50,903 nucleotides of DNA from Chloroflexota bacterium (GCA_028875055.1 JAPPGG010000060.1:1-50903), one strand, 5' to 3'; shown: positions 16,088 through 25,539, counted from the first letter of the stretch. Program-made: numbers and translations. The notes: generated by a model not told the origin, from the sequence alone.

Positions 16088-18457
16088 ATGAACGACGCCA
16101 CCTCAATCCCTGGCGACCCCCATATATCCGAAGACATGGACGCAGGCCAACGCCGCATGACCCGGGGTCTCATCTACTTGTGGGTGGGCCTGATTGTCAT
16201 TGTGGTGGGTTCCTTTGCCGCCTTGCTCTACTATGGCGGCGAGGTGTACCAGATGGCCCCGCCCGTCCCGTCAGCGGTGGTCGTGTCCGACGGAAACGTC
16301 GTTTTTACCGAGGCGGACATTAACCAGGGTCAGGACGTGTGGAGATCTATCGGGGGCCACGAACTGGGCTCGGTTTGGGGCCACGGCGCCTACACGGCCC
16401 CGGACTGGACGGCGGACTGGATACACCGGGAAGCGGTGTGGCTGCTGGAGCGCTGGGCGCAGGAGGACTACGGAGCCCGTTACGACATCCTGGACGGCGA
16501 ACAGGCGGCGGCGCTGCGGTCCAGACTCCAGGAGGAGCTGCGCACCAATACCCTGGACCCCGCCACCGGCATAATCTCCATTTCACCAATCAGGGCCCAG
16601 GCTATCGAGGCGGTGCAGGGGCACTACACCGCGCTTTTTGGCGATGATCCCGCCCTGGACCATCTCAGGGAAAGCTACGCCATGCCGCGGTCGGTTATTC
16701 CCGACGGCGAGCGGCGAGCCGCCTTCACCGCCTTCCTGTTCTGGGCGTCGTGGGCCTGCGTAACCGAACGCCCGGGCAGGGATATTACCTACACCCACAA
16801 CTGGCCGCCCGAAGACCTGGTGGGCAATGGGCCCACGCCGGTGATGGTGGTCGTGTCGGTGGTGAGCTTCGTGCTGCTGCTGGGCGGCATAGGGGGCCTG
16901 GCTTGGTTCTTCGCGGCCAGCCGGGATACCTGGAGGAGCCAGCCGGCGGCAGCGCCAGCCGATCCCATGCTAGGCATTGAGCCGACGCCGTCAATGAAGG
17001 CCACCCACAAGTACTTCTGGGTGGTGGGAGCCCTGGCGGTATCGCAGATCATTTTCGGAATCATAACCGCCCACTATGGCGTGGAGGGGACCGAGTTTTA
17101 CGGCATTGCGCTGGCGGAGCTGGTGCCCTACTCGCTGTCGCGGACCTGGCACGTGCAGCTGGGGATGCTGTGGATTGCCACGTCCTGGCTGGCCACGGGG
17201 CTTTGCCTGGTGCCGCTGATTGCGGGCTTTGAGCCCAGATTTCAGCGATGGGGAGTCAACCTGCTGCTGGTGGCCCTGATAATCGTGGTGGCCGGGTCCA
17301 TGCTGGGCCAGGCCTTCGCCATCCACCAGCTGCTGGGCGACAAGATTAACTTCTGGTTCGGGCACCAGGGCTACGAGTACCTGGACCTGGGACGCTTCTG
17401 GCAGGCCCTGCTGCTGGTGGGGCTGATGCTGTGGCTGGCGCTGATGCTGAGGCCCCTGATACCAGCCTGGCGCGCGGCCAAAGGGGACAGCCGGCGGCGG
17501 CAGTTCCTGACCATATTCATGCTGTCCATTGGGGCAATAGCCTTCTTCTACTCGCCGGGGCTTATTCCGGGCCAGCATACCAACCTGGCCATCGCGGAGT
17601 ACTGGCGATGGTGGGTGGTGCACCTGTGGGTGGAGGGCTTCTTTGAAGTTTTCGCCACCGCGGTGATTTCGCTGATATTCGTGAGGCTGGGGCTGGTGCG
17701 CGTGCAGTCGGCCGTGATGGCCATCCTGTTCACGACCATCCTGTACCTGAGCGGCGGGGTGCTGGGAATGTTCCACCACCTCTACTTCACGGGCACCTCC
17801 CCGGTAATTCTGGTTATAGGCGGGACCTTCAGCGCGCTGGAACTGATGCCCCTGGTGATGATTGGATTTGAGGCGCATGAGAACCTGTCGATGACCCGAC
17901 GGACATCCTGGATTCACCACTACAAGTGGCCGGTCTATTTCTTCATAGCATCGGCCTTCTGGAACCTGGTGGGCGCGGGGCTTTTTGGCTTCCTGATAAA
18001 TCCGCCCATTGCCCTCTACTACATGCAGGGCCTGAACACCACGGCGGTACACGCCCACGCGGCCCTATTTGGGGTTTATGGCAACCTGGGCCTGGGGCTG
18101 ACGCTGCTTAGCCTGCGGCTGCTGACGGTGCGGTCCCAGTGGCGAACTGGAACACTGTCCTTCGCCTTCTGGACCATCAACGTTGGGCTGGCGCTGATGG
18201 TAATGCTGAGCCTGCTGCCCGTGGGACTGGCGCAGACCTGGGCCAGCGTGGAGCACGGCATGTGGTATGCCCGGTCCGCCGAATTCCTGCAGACACCCTG
18301 GCTGGAAGTGGCGCGTTGGCTGAGGTCCATCGGCGACACCATCTTCGCCGCCGGCATCCTGGCCCTGGGCTGGTTTGTGATTGGACTGTCCGGCGGGTGG
18401 TCCCGCAGTGAGGCCAGGGAGGACAGCACGCCCGCGATGGAGCCGGCGGGAGACTAA
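16088..18457 (+). CDS. norZ: quinol-dependent nitric oxide reductase, single subunit (qNOR)
   Basis: This 789-residue membrane enzyme reduces two NO to N2O using quinol electrons. After one N-terminal helix comes an extracytoplasmic domain with GQDVWRSIGGHELGSVWGHG, a cytochrome-c-like fold without a CxxCH haem site, as in qNOR. The catalytic core (from about residue 310, 12 helices) shows WHVQLGMLWIATSW, VVHLWVEGFFEVFA (a non-haem-iron His and conserved Glu), GMFHHLYFTG (paired His) and HAHAALFGVYG (haem His pair). The length matches the qNOR family. The ATG at 16088 follows CGGAGG. No other denitrification gene is present, so detoxification of NO is the simplest role. It is followed by a strong hairpin. 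Confidence 0.95.
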   Translation: MNDATSIPGDPHISEDMDAGQRRMTRGLIYLWVGLIVIVVGSFAALLYYGGEVYQMAPPVPSAVVVSDGNVVFTEADINQGQDVWRSIGGHELGSVWGHGAYTAPDWTADWIHREAVWLLERWAQEDYGARYDILDGEQAAALRSRLQEELRTNTLDPATGIISISPIRAQAIEAVQGHYTALFGDDPALDHLRESYAMPRSVIPDGERRAAFTAFLFWASWACVTERPGRDITYTHNWPPEDLVGNGPTPVMVVVSVVSFVLLLGGIGGLAWFFAASRDTWRSQPAAAPADPMLGIEPTPSMKATHKYFWVVGALAVSQIIFGIITAHYGVEGTEFYGIALAELVPYSLSRTWHVQLGMLWIATSWLATGLCLVPLIAGFEPRFQRWGVNLLLVALIIVVAGSMLGQAFAIHQLLGDKINFWFGHQGYEYLDLGRFWQALLLVGLMLWLALMLRPLIPAWRAAKGDSRRRQFLTIFMLSIGAIAFFYSPGLIPGQHTNLAIAEYWRWWVVHLWVEGFFEVFATAVISLIFVRLGLVRVQSAVMAILFTTILYLSGGVLGMFHHLYFTGTSPVILVIGGTFSALELMPLVMIGFEAHENLSMTRRTSWIHHYKWPVYFFIASAFWNLVGAGLFGFLINPPIALYYMQGLNTTAVHAHAALFGVYGNLGLGLTLLSLRLLTVRSQWRTGTLSFAFWTINVGLALMVMLSLLPVGLAQTWASVEHGMWYARSAEFLQTPWLEVARWLRSIGDTIFAAGILALGWFVIGLSGGWSRSEAREDSTPAMEPAGD

Positions 18458-18494
18458 CTGCGGGTTATTCGGCCGGGCAGCGGAAGGTAAACGA

Positions 18495-18524
18495 CGGGCC
18501 CGCGCCCAATGCGGCGCGGGCCCG
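18495..18524. terminator. strong GC hairpin between convergent genes
   Basis: A perfect 12-bp stem, CGGGCCCGCGCC (18495-18506) and GGCGCGGGCCCG (18513-18524), with a 6-base loop lies 37 bp after the nitric oxide reductase stop. It is not followed by a T-tract on the plus strand. It probably helps end transcription between convergent genes. Confidence 0.55.
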
Positions 18525-18662
18525 AAACTCCAGGCGAGAAGATTGTTGCGAACCGTTTCAATGGCTGGCTCTGGGTCCATTTGGCGCCTGGGGAGGAAGC
18601 ATTCGCAAGGGGACCACTCATACCTTACTCCATCCTCAATGGGGCAAGGGACTTTTGGATGA

Positions 18663-18908
18663 CTACAGGCGGCGGGGGTCGGTGAAGAAGGCGGAATCGC
18701 CCCGCTGGGCTGCCTGGGCCTGCAGGCGGTTAGCGTTCGCCCTGCGGTGGCCGTGTCCTCCGAGCAGCACCCCCAGCAGGATGGGCGCGGCTATCAGGGT
18801 GATGAAGCCGGCTGCCAGGATATGCAGGAAGATAAAGGCCAGAATGAGACCGGGAACTATGGTCCCCACCGTAGCCAGGACCAGGACCGTTCTTTTCCGT
18901 CCATGCAT
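18663..18908 (-). CDS. small two-helix membrane protein, function unknown
   Basis: This 81-residue protein begins MHGRKRTVLVLA and has two hydrophobic helices (about residues 6-28 and 32-50), followed by a Gly-His-Gly-His turn and a basic, polar tail ending FFTDPRRL. I do not recognise the family. The ATG at 18908 is chosen over a GTG five codons upstream because GGAGGGGAG stands at the right distance. It converges on the nitric oxide reductase gene, so a functional link with that enzyme is possible but unproven. Confidence 0.7.
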   Translation of the reverse strand: MHGRKRTVLVLATVGTIVPGLILAFIFLHILAAGFITLIAAPILLGVLLGGHGHRRANANRLQAQAAQRGDSAFFTDPRRL

Positions 18909-18964
18909 ATCTCTCCCCTCCACCGGTGAATTGCGAATCCAGACGAAGCCGCAGCGCCAGGATG

Positions 18965-19029
18965 CCGGACTTTGGAGCCGGACTTTGGAGCCGGACTTTG
19001 GAACCGGACTTTGGAACCGGACTTTGGAA
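18965..19029. repeat. tandem array, five copies of a 13-bp unit
   Basis: CCGGACTTTGGAR is repeated five times without interruption (65 bp). The first two copies end in G and the last three in A. It lies upstream of the small membrane-protein gene on the minus strand and before the carboxylase promoter on the plus strand. Confidence 0.9.
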
Positions 19030-19130
19030 GATGATAAGGGCCGGACGCCAGCGGGTCTAGTTGCTTACCACGCAGTATAGCGTGAAAATTGCCTTTCCCT
19101 CCAGCCTGAAACGGGGCCATTCGGGCAGGA

Positions 19131-19136
19131 TATAAT
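19131..19136 (+). promoter_or_regulatory. -10 box before the acyl-CoA carboxylase operon
   Basis: A perfect TATAAT lies 61 bp before the first start codon. No strong -35 is visible at 16-18 bp, so an activator or another contact may be needed. Confidence 0.45.
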
Positions 19137-19197
19137 TGAGACGGCGGGCAAGCGCGGCAGTCTGTCGCGAAACCCAGGGCGGCAAGTCAGGAAGGAC

Positions 19198-20805
19198 ATG
19201 GAAACGATCGGAACCAAGGCAACAACTACGGGCGGTGACTTCAGGGAGAACCAGGGCCGAATGGAGGCTTTGGTGAAAGAGCTGAAGGAGCGATTGGCCC
19301 TGGCCCGCGCCGGTGGAGGTCAGCGGACGGTGGACTTGCACCGGAGCCGGGGCAAGCTGCTGGCCCGGGAACGGATTGACGCCCTGGTGGATGCCAATAC
19401 GCCCTTCCTGGAGCTTAGCCCCCTGGCGGCGTGGGACATGTACGAGGGGGAGGTGGCCTCCGCCGGCATCGTTACCGGCGTTGGCGTGGTGCGCGGGAAG
19501 CAGGTGGTCATAGTCGCCAATGACGCCACGGTCAAGGGTGGCACCTATTACCCCATCACCGTCAAGAAGCACCTTCGCGCCCAGGAAGTGGCCCTGGAAA
19601 ATCACCTGCCCTGCATCTACCTGGTGGATTCGGGCGGGGCCTTTCTTCCGCTGCAGGCCGAGGTGTTTCCCGACCGGGACCACTTCGGGCGCATCTTCTA
19701 CAACCAGGCCCGGATGTCCGCCCTGGGTATTCCCCAGGTGTCGGTGGTGATGGGTTCGTGCACGGCCGGCGGCGCGTATATTCCGGCCATGAGCGACGAG
19801 GTGGTGATGGTGCGAGAGCAGGGCACTATCTTCCTGGGCGGTCCGCCGCTGGTAAGGGCCGCCACCGGCGAGGAGGTGGACCCGGAAACCCTGGGCGGAG
19901 CCGAGGTGCATACCCGTATATCAGGCGTTGCAGACCACATTGCGGCCGACGACGGCGAGGCCTTGGCCATAACGCGGGATATTGTCGAGAACTTCGTCCG
20001 CCGGCGGGACCTACCCTTTGATGTTGCCGATCCCGAGGAGCCGGCCTTCGACCCCTCCGAGCTGTACGGCATCGTGTCGTCCGATAACCGGCGGCAATAC
20101 GATGTGCGCGAGGTGATTGCGCGCATTGTTGACGGGAGCCGATTTCATGAATTCAAGGCTGGCTACGGGGAAACGCTCGTGTGCGGCTTTGCCCGAATCT
20201 GGGGCTTTCCCGTGGGCGTGGTAGCCAATAATGGTGTCCTCTTCTCTGAAAGCGCGCTGAAGGGCACACAATTTATTGAGTTGTGCAGCCAGCGGGGCAT
20301 CCCCCTGCTCTTCCTGCAGAACATTACCGGCTTCATGGTGGGCCAGCAGTACGAGGCCGGCGGCATCGCCAAGGACGGAGCCAAGATGGTTATGGCGGTA
20401 ACCAACGCCGCCGTTCCCAAGTTCACCGTTATCATTGGCAGTTCCTTCGGGGCGGGAAATTACGGAATGTGCGGGCGCGCCTACCAGCCCCGCTTCCTGT
20501 GGATGTGGCCCAACGCCCGGATTTCGGTTATGGGCGGGCAGCAGGCGGCGGAAGTCCTGCTGGTGGTCAGGCAGCAACAGCTGGAGCGGGAAGGACGGGC
20601 GCTGGAGCAGGAGGAAAGGACGGCCCTGCAGCGGCCCATCCTGGAGAAGTACGCGGAGGAAAGCGACCCCTACTACAGCACCGCCCGCCTGTGGGATGAC
20701 GGCATCATAGACCCGGTGGATACGCGCACCGTGGTGGGTCTCGGCATCGCTGCCTCGCTGAACGCGCCCTTCCCGGACCGGAAGCAGGGCGTTTTCCGGA
20801 TGTGA
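19198..20805 (+). CDS. acyl-CoA carboxylase carboxyltransferase subunit (methylcrotonyl-CoA carboxylase beta-like)
   Basis: This 535-residue protein is the carboxyltransferase that moves CO2 from carboxybiotin to an acyl-CoA. The N-terminal crotonase-like domain contains [15 protein letters not shown] and [27 protein letters not shown]. The C-terminal domain contains [24 protein letters not shown] and [28 protein letters not shown]. These stretches are typical of the methylcrotonyl-CoA subgroup (leucine breakdown), though geranyl-CoA carboxylase is similar. Its length is normal for the family. It is the first gene of an operon with biotin carboxylase (46 bp downstream) and the biotin carrier. 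Confidence 0.93.
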   Translation: METIGTKATTTGGDFRENQGRMEALVKELKERLALARAGGGQRTVDLHRSRGKLLARERIDALVDANTPFLELSPLAAWDMYEGEVASAGIVTGVGVVRGKQVVIVANDATVKGGTYYPITVKKHLRAQEVALENHLPCIYLVDSGGAFLPLQAEVFPDRDHFGRIFYNQARMSALGIPQVSVVMGSCTAGGAYIPAMSDEVVMVREQGTIFLGGPPLVRAATGEEVDPETLGGAEVHTRISGVADHIAADDGEALAITRDIVENFVRRRDLPFDVADPEEPAFDPSELYGIVSSDNRRQYDVREVIARIVDGSRFHEFKAGYGETLVCGFARIWGFPVGVVANNGVLFSESALKGTQFIELCSQRGIPLLFLQNITGFMVGQQYEAGGIAKDGAKMVMAVTNAAVPKFTVIIGSSFGAGNYGMCGRAYQPRFLWMWPNARISVMGGQQAAEVLLVVRQQQLEREGRALEQEERTALQRPILEKYAEESDPYYSTARLWDDGIIDPVDTRTVVGLGIAASLNAPFPDRKQGVFRM

Positions 20806-20851
20806 TTTTGTTGCCTGGTCCGCCCATATAACCACGACTGGAAATTTGCAG

Positions 20852-22369
20852 ATGTTTTCCAAAGTACTGGTAGCCAATCGAGGCGAAATAGCCGCCCGGA
20901 TTATCCAGACCCTGCGGGTGATGGGCATGGCCTCGGTCGCCGTCTATTCGGAGTCAGACGCGACCACCCCCCACGTTACGCTGGCGGACCAGGCCGTACC
21001 CCTGGCGGGCCAGACCGCGGAGGAAACGTACCTGGACATCCCGAAAATAATTCAGGCCGCCCGGGACTCCGGGGCCGACGCCGTACACCCGGGGTATGGT
21101 TTCCTGTCGGAGAACCCCATGTTCGCCCGGGCCTGCCAGGATGCCGGTCTCACTTTCATCGGCCCTTCCCCGGAAAGCATGGAAGCGCTGGGCGACAAGC
21201 TGCGGTCCAAGGAAATTGCTATCGAGGCCGGGGTTCCGGTGGTGCCCAGTTCGGCCGCGTGCCTTCCCGGGGATGCGGATGTCGCGGAGTTTGTGGGCGA
21301 GTGGGGTTTCCCCCTGCTGGTCAAGGCCGCTGCCGGAGGCGGCGGACGGGGCATGCGCCTGGTCCACCGCCAGGATGAACTGAACGGGGCGATGGAGTCC
21401 GCCAGCCGGGAATCCCAGGCGGCCTTCGGTGACGGGCGGGTGTTCGTGGAACGCTACGTAACCCAGCCCCGGCACGTGGAGGTGCAGGTGCTGGCCGACG
21501 GACAGGGCCACACCATCCACCTGGGCGAGCGGGAGTGCAGCATCCAGCGCCGTCACCAGAAGATTGTCGAAGAGACACCCTCCCCTGCGCTTGCACCCCA
21601 GTTGCGCCAGATCATGGGCGATGCCGCCGTGGCTGTAGCTCGAGGAGCGGGATACGTCAACGCCGGAACGGTGGAATTCCTGCTGGATGCCCGGAGCGGC
21701 GACTATTACTTCCTGGAAATGAACGCCCGCCTGCAGGTGGAACACCCCATAACCGAGGCAGTCCTGGGCCTGGATATGGTGGAATGGCAGGTACGCATTG
21801 CCTCCGGGGAGCCCCTTTCCTTGCGGCAGCAGGATATTGATCCCAGGGGCCACGCTGTTGAATGCCGTATCTACGCGGAAGACCCTTACCACGATTTTGT
21901 ACCCTCTACGGGCAGCCTGTTGCGGTGGCGGCCACCCGGCGGACCGGGGCTGCGCCTGGACAGCGGCGTATCCGAAGGACAGGAGATCACCATCCACTAC
22001 GATCCCATGCTGGCCAAGCTGACTGCCTGGGGCCCGGACCGGGCCACGGCGTTGGGCCGGATGGATGAGGCCCTGTCGCGGTTCCAGGTATTGGGTGTCG
22101 TCACCAACATTCCCCTGCTCCGGAGGGTTGTGACCCACCCCCAGTTCCGGACAGGTGAGTACGATACCGGGTTCCTGGAATGGAACCCGGCGGTAACCAC
22201 GCCGGCCGTGGCGGAACAGGCGCGCCTGCTGGCCCGGGCGGTGGCAGCGTGGGCAGCTGACCGGCCTGCTATTACGCGGGAGTCCCAGCCCGGACCGGAC
22301 AGCCCAGCCGGAACCGGCCCAGCCAATCCCGGGCCGTGGGATTCGGCTGGTGGGCGGAGGCTGCCATGA
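20852..22369 (+). CDS. biotin carboxylase subunit of an acyl-CoA carboxylase
   Basis: This 505-residue ATP-grasp enzyme carboxylates biotin using ATP and bicarbonate. It starts MFSKVLVANRGEIAARI and shows the nucleotide-site glycine-rich loop KAAAGGGGRGM, ERECSIQRRHQK, and the metal-binding EMNARLQVEHPITE. The C-terminal 40 residues are Pro/Gly-rich and overlap the ribosome site of the next gene, so they are probably a linker remnant. In most methylcrotonyl and propionyl carboxylases this domain is fused to the biotin carrier in one chain; here the two are separate. The ATG at 20852 is preferred to an in-frame TTG at 20846. Its stop overlaps the next start (ATGA). Confidence 0.93.
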   Translation: MFSKVLVANRGEIAARIIQTLRVMGMASVAVYSESDATTPHVTLADQAVPLAGQTAEETYLDIPKIIQAARDSGADAVHPGYGFLSENPMFARACQDAGLTFIGPSPESMEALGDKLRSKEIAIEAGVPVVPSSAACLPGDADVAEFVGEWGFPLLVKAAAGGGGRGMRLVHRQDELNGAMESASRESQAAFGDGRVFVERYVTQPRHVEVQVLADGQGHTIHLGERECSIQRRHQKIVEETPSPALAPQLRQIMGDAAVAVARGAGYVNAGTVEFLLDARSGDYYFLEMNARLQVEHPITEAVLGLDMVEWQVRIASGEPLSLRQQDIDPRGHAVECRIYAEDPYHDFVPSTGSLLRWRPPGGPGLRLDSGVSEGQEITIHYDPMLAKLTAWGPDRATALGRMDEALSRFQVLGVVTNIPLLRRVVTHPQFRTGEYDTGFLEWNPAVTTPAVAEQARLLARAVAAWAADRPAITRESQPGPDSPAGTGPANPGPWDSAGGRRLP

Positions 22370-22938
22370 CTCCCACTACAAAGCAAATGCGGGAGGTATT
22401 TCCGGCAGGGGCCGGGGCTTACCGCTACCGCATTCTGGAAAGCGATGAGACGTTCACTTTCGAGTTGGAAGGGCAGCATTCGCTGGACCCGGAAGCCTCC
22501 ATTTCCCTTGCTGTTGAAACCAGCCAGGACGGGGAAGGGGTAGTCCGGACCGAGTCGGGCGGCACCCATGCCTTCGCCTGGGCCTGGGTAAACGCCGAGC
22601 TGCACCTTTGGCTGGACGGCGAACTGTTCGTCTTTGAGAGAGACGAGGGTCGTCGGAGCGCTGTCGGCCCGGCCGCCGCCACCACGGGAGACATACTGGC
22701 CCCAATGCCCGGGTCAGTGCTGGAAGTGCTGGTCAGGGAAGGGGAGCGAGTGGAGCAAAACCAGACCCTGGTCATCATGGAGTCCATGAAGATGGAGCTG
22801 GTGATCAGCGCGCCCCACCAGGGGACTGTCCGGCGGGTGGCTGTAGAACCGGGGCAGCGGGTGGAACGGGGTATGCGGTTACTGGAGATTGCTTCGGGGG
22901 AAGGTGGCGGGGAGGAATGGGTGCTTAAACTCAATTGA
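22366..22938 (+). CDS. biotin carboxyl carrier protein with BT-like N-terminal domain
   Basis: This 190-residue protein carries biotin between the carboxylase and carboxyltransferase. The C-terminal biotinyl domain has MESMKME with the biotinylated Lys142. The first roughly 95 residues form a beta-rich segment resembling the BT domain that joins the subunits in methylcrotonyl- and propionyl-CoA carboxylases. So the gene looks like the second half of a normal alpha chain. The start ATG at 22366 overlaps the biotin carboxylase stop, with GGAGG at 22355-22359. Translational coupling would keep the two in step. Confidence 0.9.
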   Translation: MTPTTKQMREVFPAGAGAYRYRILESDETFTFELEGQHSLDPEASISLAVETSQDGEGVVRTESGGTHAFAWAWVNAELHLWLDGELFVFERDEGRRSAVGPAAATTGDILAPMPGSVLEVLVREGERVEQNQTLVIMESMKMELVISAPHQGTVRRVAVEPGQRVERGMRLLEIASGEGGGEEWVLKLN

Positions 22939-23692
22939 AGCGAGGAATATTGGTTGCCAGGGGGACGTTATCCCGCCCCGGGTAGCAACCTGGAACGTGG
23001 AGTGGGCGACACCCCGGTCGCGGCGCACCCCGGAAATCCTGGACCGCCTTGAGCAGACCGGCGCTGAGGTGGTGTGCCTGACTGAAACTCATCGCGACCT
23101 GCTGGCCGGGCAGGGGTACGGCATTTGCGCCCAGGAGGACTACGGTTATCCGGTTACCGAGGGCCGCCGCAAGGTTGCGCTCTGGTCCAGGGAACCCTGG
23201 CAGGAAGTGGATGATGTGGGGAGCGACGGGCTGCCCCCGGGTAGGTATGTATCCGGGGTTACCCATACATCGGTGGGCGCTATCAGGGTTGTGGGGATCT
23301 GCATTCCCTGGTCAGGGTGCCGGACGGAATCCAGGCGCGGGGCGGAACGAAAACTGCGCTGGGAGGACCACGAACAGTACCTGGCCCGCCTCCCCGGCGT
23401 GCTGAAGGGACTCGGTTCCGGCAGCCTGGTGGTGATGGGAGACTTCAACCAGGTAATCGGGCCGGGCTCCCGCGCCCCTCTCAGGCTGCGGTCAGCATTG
23501 ACGCTGGCTTTCCCCACGGGTATCCGCATCGTTACCCCAGACCTGGAATTCCAGGGGCGCGAGAGCATTGATCACATCGCGGTCAGTGACGACCTGGTGG
23601 TGGAGTCTGTGGGAATCGTAAGCAACCTCCACGGAGACAGGAAGCTGTCGGACCACTACGGCGTATTCGCTGACTTGGCGGCGCGTGACTGA
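22904..23692 (+). CDS. endonuclease/exonuclease/phosphatase family protein
   Basis: This protein of about 262 residues is a metal-dependent phosphoesterase of the DNase I / exonuclease III fold. The motifs are in order: ATWNVEW (Asn), LTETH (catalytic Glu), VMGDFNQ (Asp and Asn), ESIDHIAVS (Asp-His) and LSDHYGV (Asp-His). The substrate class (DNA, phospholipid or other) is not clear. The start is uncertain: no ATG lies in frame before the first motif. The GTG at 22904 or TTG at 22889, both inside the biotin-carrier gene, are the only standard starts. Co-transcription with the carboxylase operon follows from this overlap. Confidence 0.78.
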   Translation: MAGRNGCLNSIEARNIGCQGDVIPPRVATWNVEWATPRSRRTPEILDRLEQTGAEVVCLTETHRDLLAGQGYGICAQEDYGYPVTEGRRKVALWSREPWQEVDDVGSDGLPPGRYVSGVTHTSVGAIRVVGICIPWSGCRTESRRGAERKLRWEDHEQYLARLPGVLKGLGSGSLVVMGDFNQVIGPGSRAPLRLRSALTLAFPTGIRIVTPDLEFQGRESIDHIAVSDDLVVESVGIVSNLHGDRKLSDHYGVFADLAARD

Positions 23693-23720
23693 GGGCGGGA
23701 CGTCCCGGAAGTCAGGGCCC

Positions 23721-24167
23721 TTATGGGGTATTGAACTGGACGAGAATGCCGTCGGGGTCGTGAACGTAGATGCTGCGGATATTCCCGTCAGGGCCGGTGA
23801 AGGACTCAATGGGGCCGGCCAGTTCAACGCCTTTGTCCAGCAGTTCCCGGGTCAGCGCATTGACGTCGGCGACACCAAAGGAAATGTGGCTGATTCCGAC
23901 CTCGTCCAGCTTTATGGGCTGTCCGTCGGGCTCGTCGCCGGGGTGACTGGTGAGGGTCAGGGTAGGCGTGGCGCCGTCCCCGTAGGCCAGGCTGACCCAG
24001 CGGCGGGCCTGCCGTTGGCGGCGGTAGTTATGCAGGCGACCCCCCTCGGTGGGATCGGTCATCCGGTCTCCCACCACGATCATGCCCAGCACATCACGAT
24101 AAAAGGCAAGGGAGCGGTCCATATCCCTGACGCATATTCCGATGTGGGTGACGCAGGTTGCTTTCAT
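23721..24167 (-). CDS. VOC-family (glyoxalase/dioxygenase-like) protein
   Basis: This 148-residue protein has the paired beta-alpha-beta-beta-beta modules of the vicinal oxygen chelate superfamily. It begins THIGICVRDMDRSLAFYRDVLG, with His as a first metal ligand, and ends IRSIYVHDPDGILVQFNT with the usual C-terminal metal Glu position read as Gln/Phe. The second module begins ISHISFGVADVNALTREL. Members act as glyoxalases, epimerases or ring-cleaving dioxygenases; which applies is unclear. The ATG at 24167 follows GGAGGTACG. It converges on the endonuclease-family gene. Confidence 0.87.
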   Translation of the reverse strand: MKATCVTHIGICVRDMDRSLAFYRDVLGMIVVGDRMTDPTEGGRLHNYRRQRQARRWVSLAYGDGATPTLTLTSHPGDEPDGQPIKLDEVGISHISFGVADVNALTRELLDKGVELAGPIESFTGPDGNIRSIYVHDPDGILVQFNTP

Positions 24168-24409
24168 AGTTCGTACCTCCACGGGTTCATTGGGGCCCGG
24201 TCAAGAGGGGCACACTCGGTCCAGCCTGGCAGGGTTCCAATTCAGGTGATACTGCCACCTGACCAGGGCGGACACGCAGGCCTGCCCCTGCCAGGGTTCT
24301 CGCCAAACCATCCAGTACCAAGCGTTGCCGTAAAGCTGCAGCAGGTGGACAACCTTCCCTCGACCTGACTATTCTAACAACTCCCCAAGACAAAGCAGGA
24401 GCAATGAGA

Positions 24410-25444
24410 ATGACTTACGAACCGGGCATAATCGTAACTGTTGCCGGGACGGGAGAGCGCGGGTATGACGGTGACGGCGGGCCGGCCGCATCGGCGCTGC
24501 TCAGCGAACCTTTTATGTGCGCATTTGACCCCCACGGCAACCTGTACCTCGCCGAGGCTACGAACCACTGCATCCGCCGGGTTGACCGCGACAGCGGTGT
24601 TATCGTCACCATAGCGGGTACGGGCGAAGAGGGCTATTCGGGCGACGGCGGGCCGGCCACCGGGGCCACCTTCAATCAGCCCTATTCCCTGCAGGTGGAT
24701 GCCAACGGCGACGTTTACGTGGTTGACCGCCTCAACTACGTCATCCGGAAGGTTGACGCCGCCACCGGTACAATTTCCACCGTGGCCGGTACGGGCGAGG
24801 TGGGTTACGGCGGTGACGGCGGGCCGGCAACGCGGGCCCAGTTCCGGGAACCCAATGACTGCTTTCTGGATGGGCGGGGTGGGCTGCTTATAACCGACAT
24901 ACAGGACCAGCGGGTGCGCCGGCTGGACCTGGCATCGGGGATGATTACCACCTTTGCGGGCAATGGCGTCAAGGAAAGGGACGGAGACGGCCTCCCCGCC
25001 ACTGAAGCCAGCATCCTGGGCGCGCGGGCAGTCTGCATGGATGGCGTGGGCAACACCTATATCGCCGAACGGGAAGGCAACGGCATCCGCATGGTGGACG
25101 CCAGCGGAGTTATGCATACCCTGGCTGGCACCGGAGAACGGGGCTACGAGGGTGACGGCGGGCCGGCCATTGGCGCTACCTGGGGCGCTCCCAAGGGCCT
25201 GCGATGCGACCCCGCCGGCAATTTGCTGGTGGTGGACACTGAAAACCACGCCATCCGCCGCATTGACGCTGCCACCCGGGTGGTCGCCACCATTGCCGGG
25301 GGCCATCTGGGCGGTGAAGGCGACGGCGCGGCGGCTACTGAAGCGGGCATGGACCGTCCCCACGGCATGGACCTGGATGCCGCCGGAAACATCTACATTG
25401 CCGACAGCAACAATCACCGGGTAAGGGTTGTGGGCGCAGAGTAG
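24410..25444 (+). CDS. NHL-repeat beta-propeller protein
   Basis: This protein of about 344 residues consists almost entirely of six NHL-type repeats of 50-60 residues, and I see no signal peptide. Each repeat has a 'AGTGE.GY.GDGGPA..A' turn followed by 'D..GN.Y..D...H.IR.VD'. Six blades would close one beta-propeller. Such propellers bind ligands or proteins, or have lyase or lactonase-like activity; no catalytic signature is evident. The ATG at 24410 is favoured because AGGAG ends 8 bases before it; an ATG at 24404 is too close to that site. It is divergent from the VOC gene. Confidence 0.88.
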   Translation: MTYEPGIIVTVAGTGERGYDGDGGPAASALLSEPFMCAFDPHGNLYLAEATNHCIRRVDRDSGVIVTIAGTGEEGYSGDGGPATGATFNQPYSLQVDANGDVYVVDRLNYVIRKVDAATGTISTVAGTGEVGYGGDGGPATRAQFREPNDCFLDGRGGLLITDIQDQRVRRLDLASGMITTFAGNGVKERDGDGLPATEASILGARAVCMDGVGNTYIAEREGNGIRMVDASGVMHTLAGTGERGYEGDGGPAIGATWGAPKGLRCDPAGNLLVVDTENHAIRRIDAATRVVATIAGGHLGGEGDGAAATEAGMDRPHGMDLDAAGNIYIADSNNHRVRVVGAE

Positions 25445-25539
25445 AGGGAGGCGGGCCCGCCCCTGCCGCGGCAGCAGGTCAGTGTACCCTCGCTTCCCGA
25501 CCTTCCTCCTCGACGGGAAATGGAACGTTGAAAAGGCTC

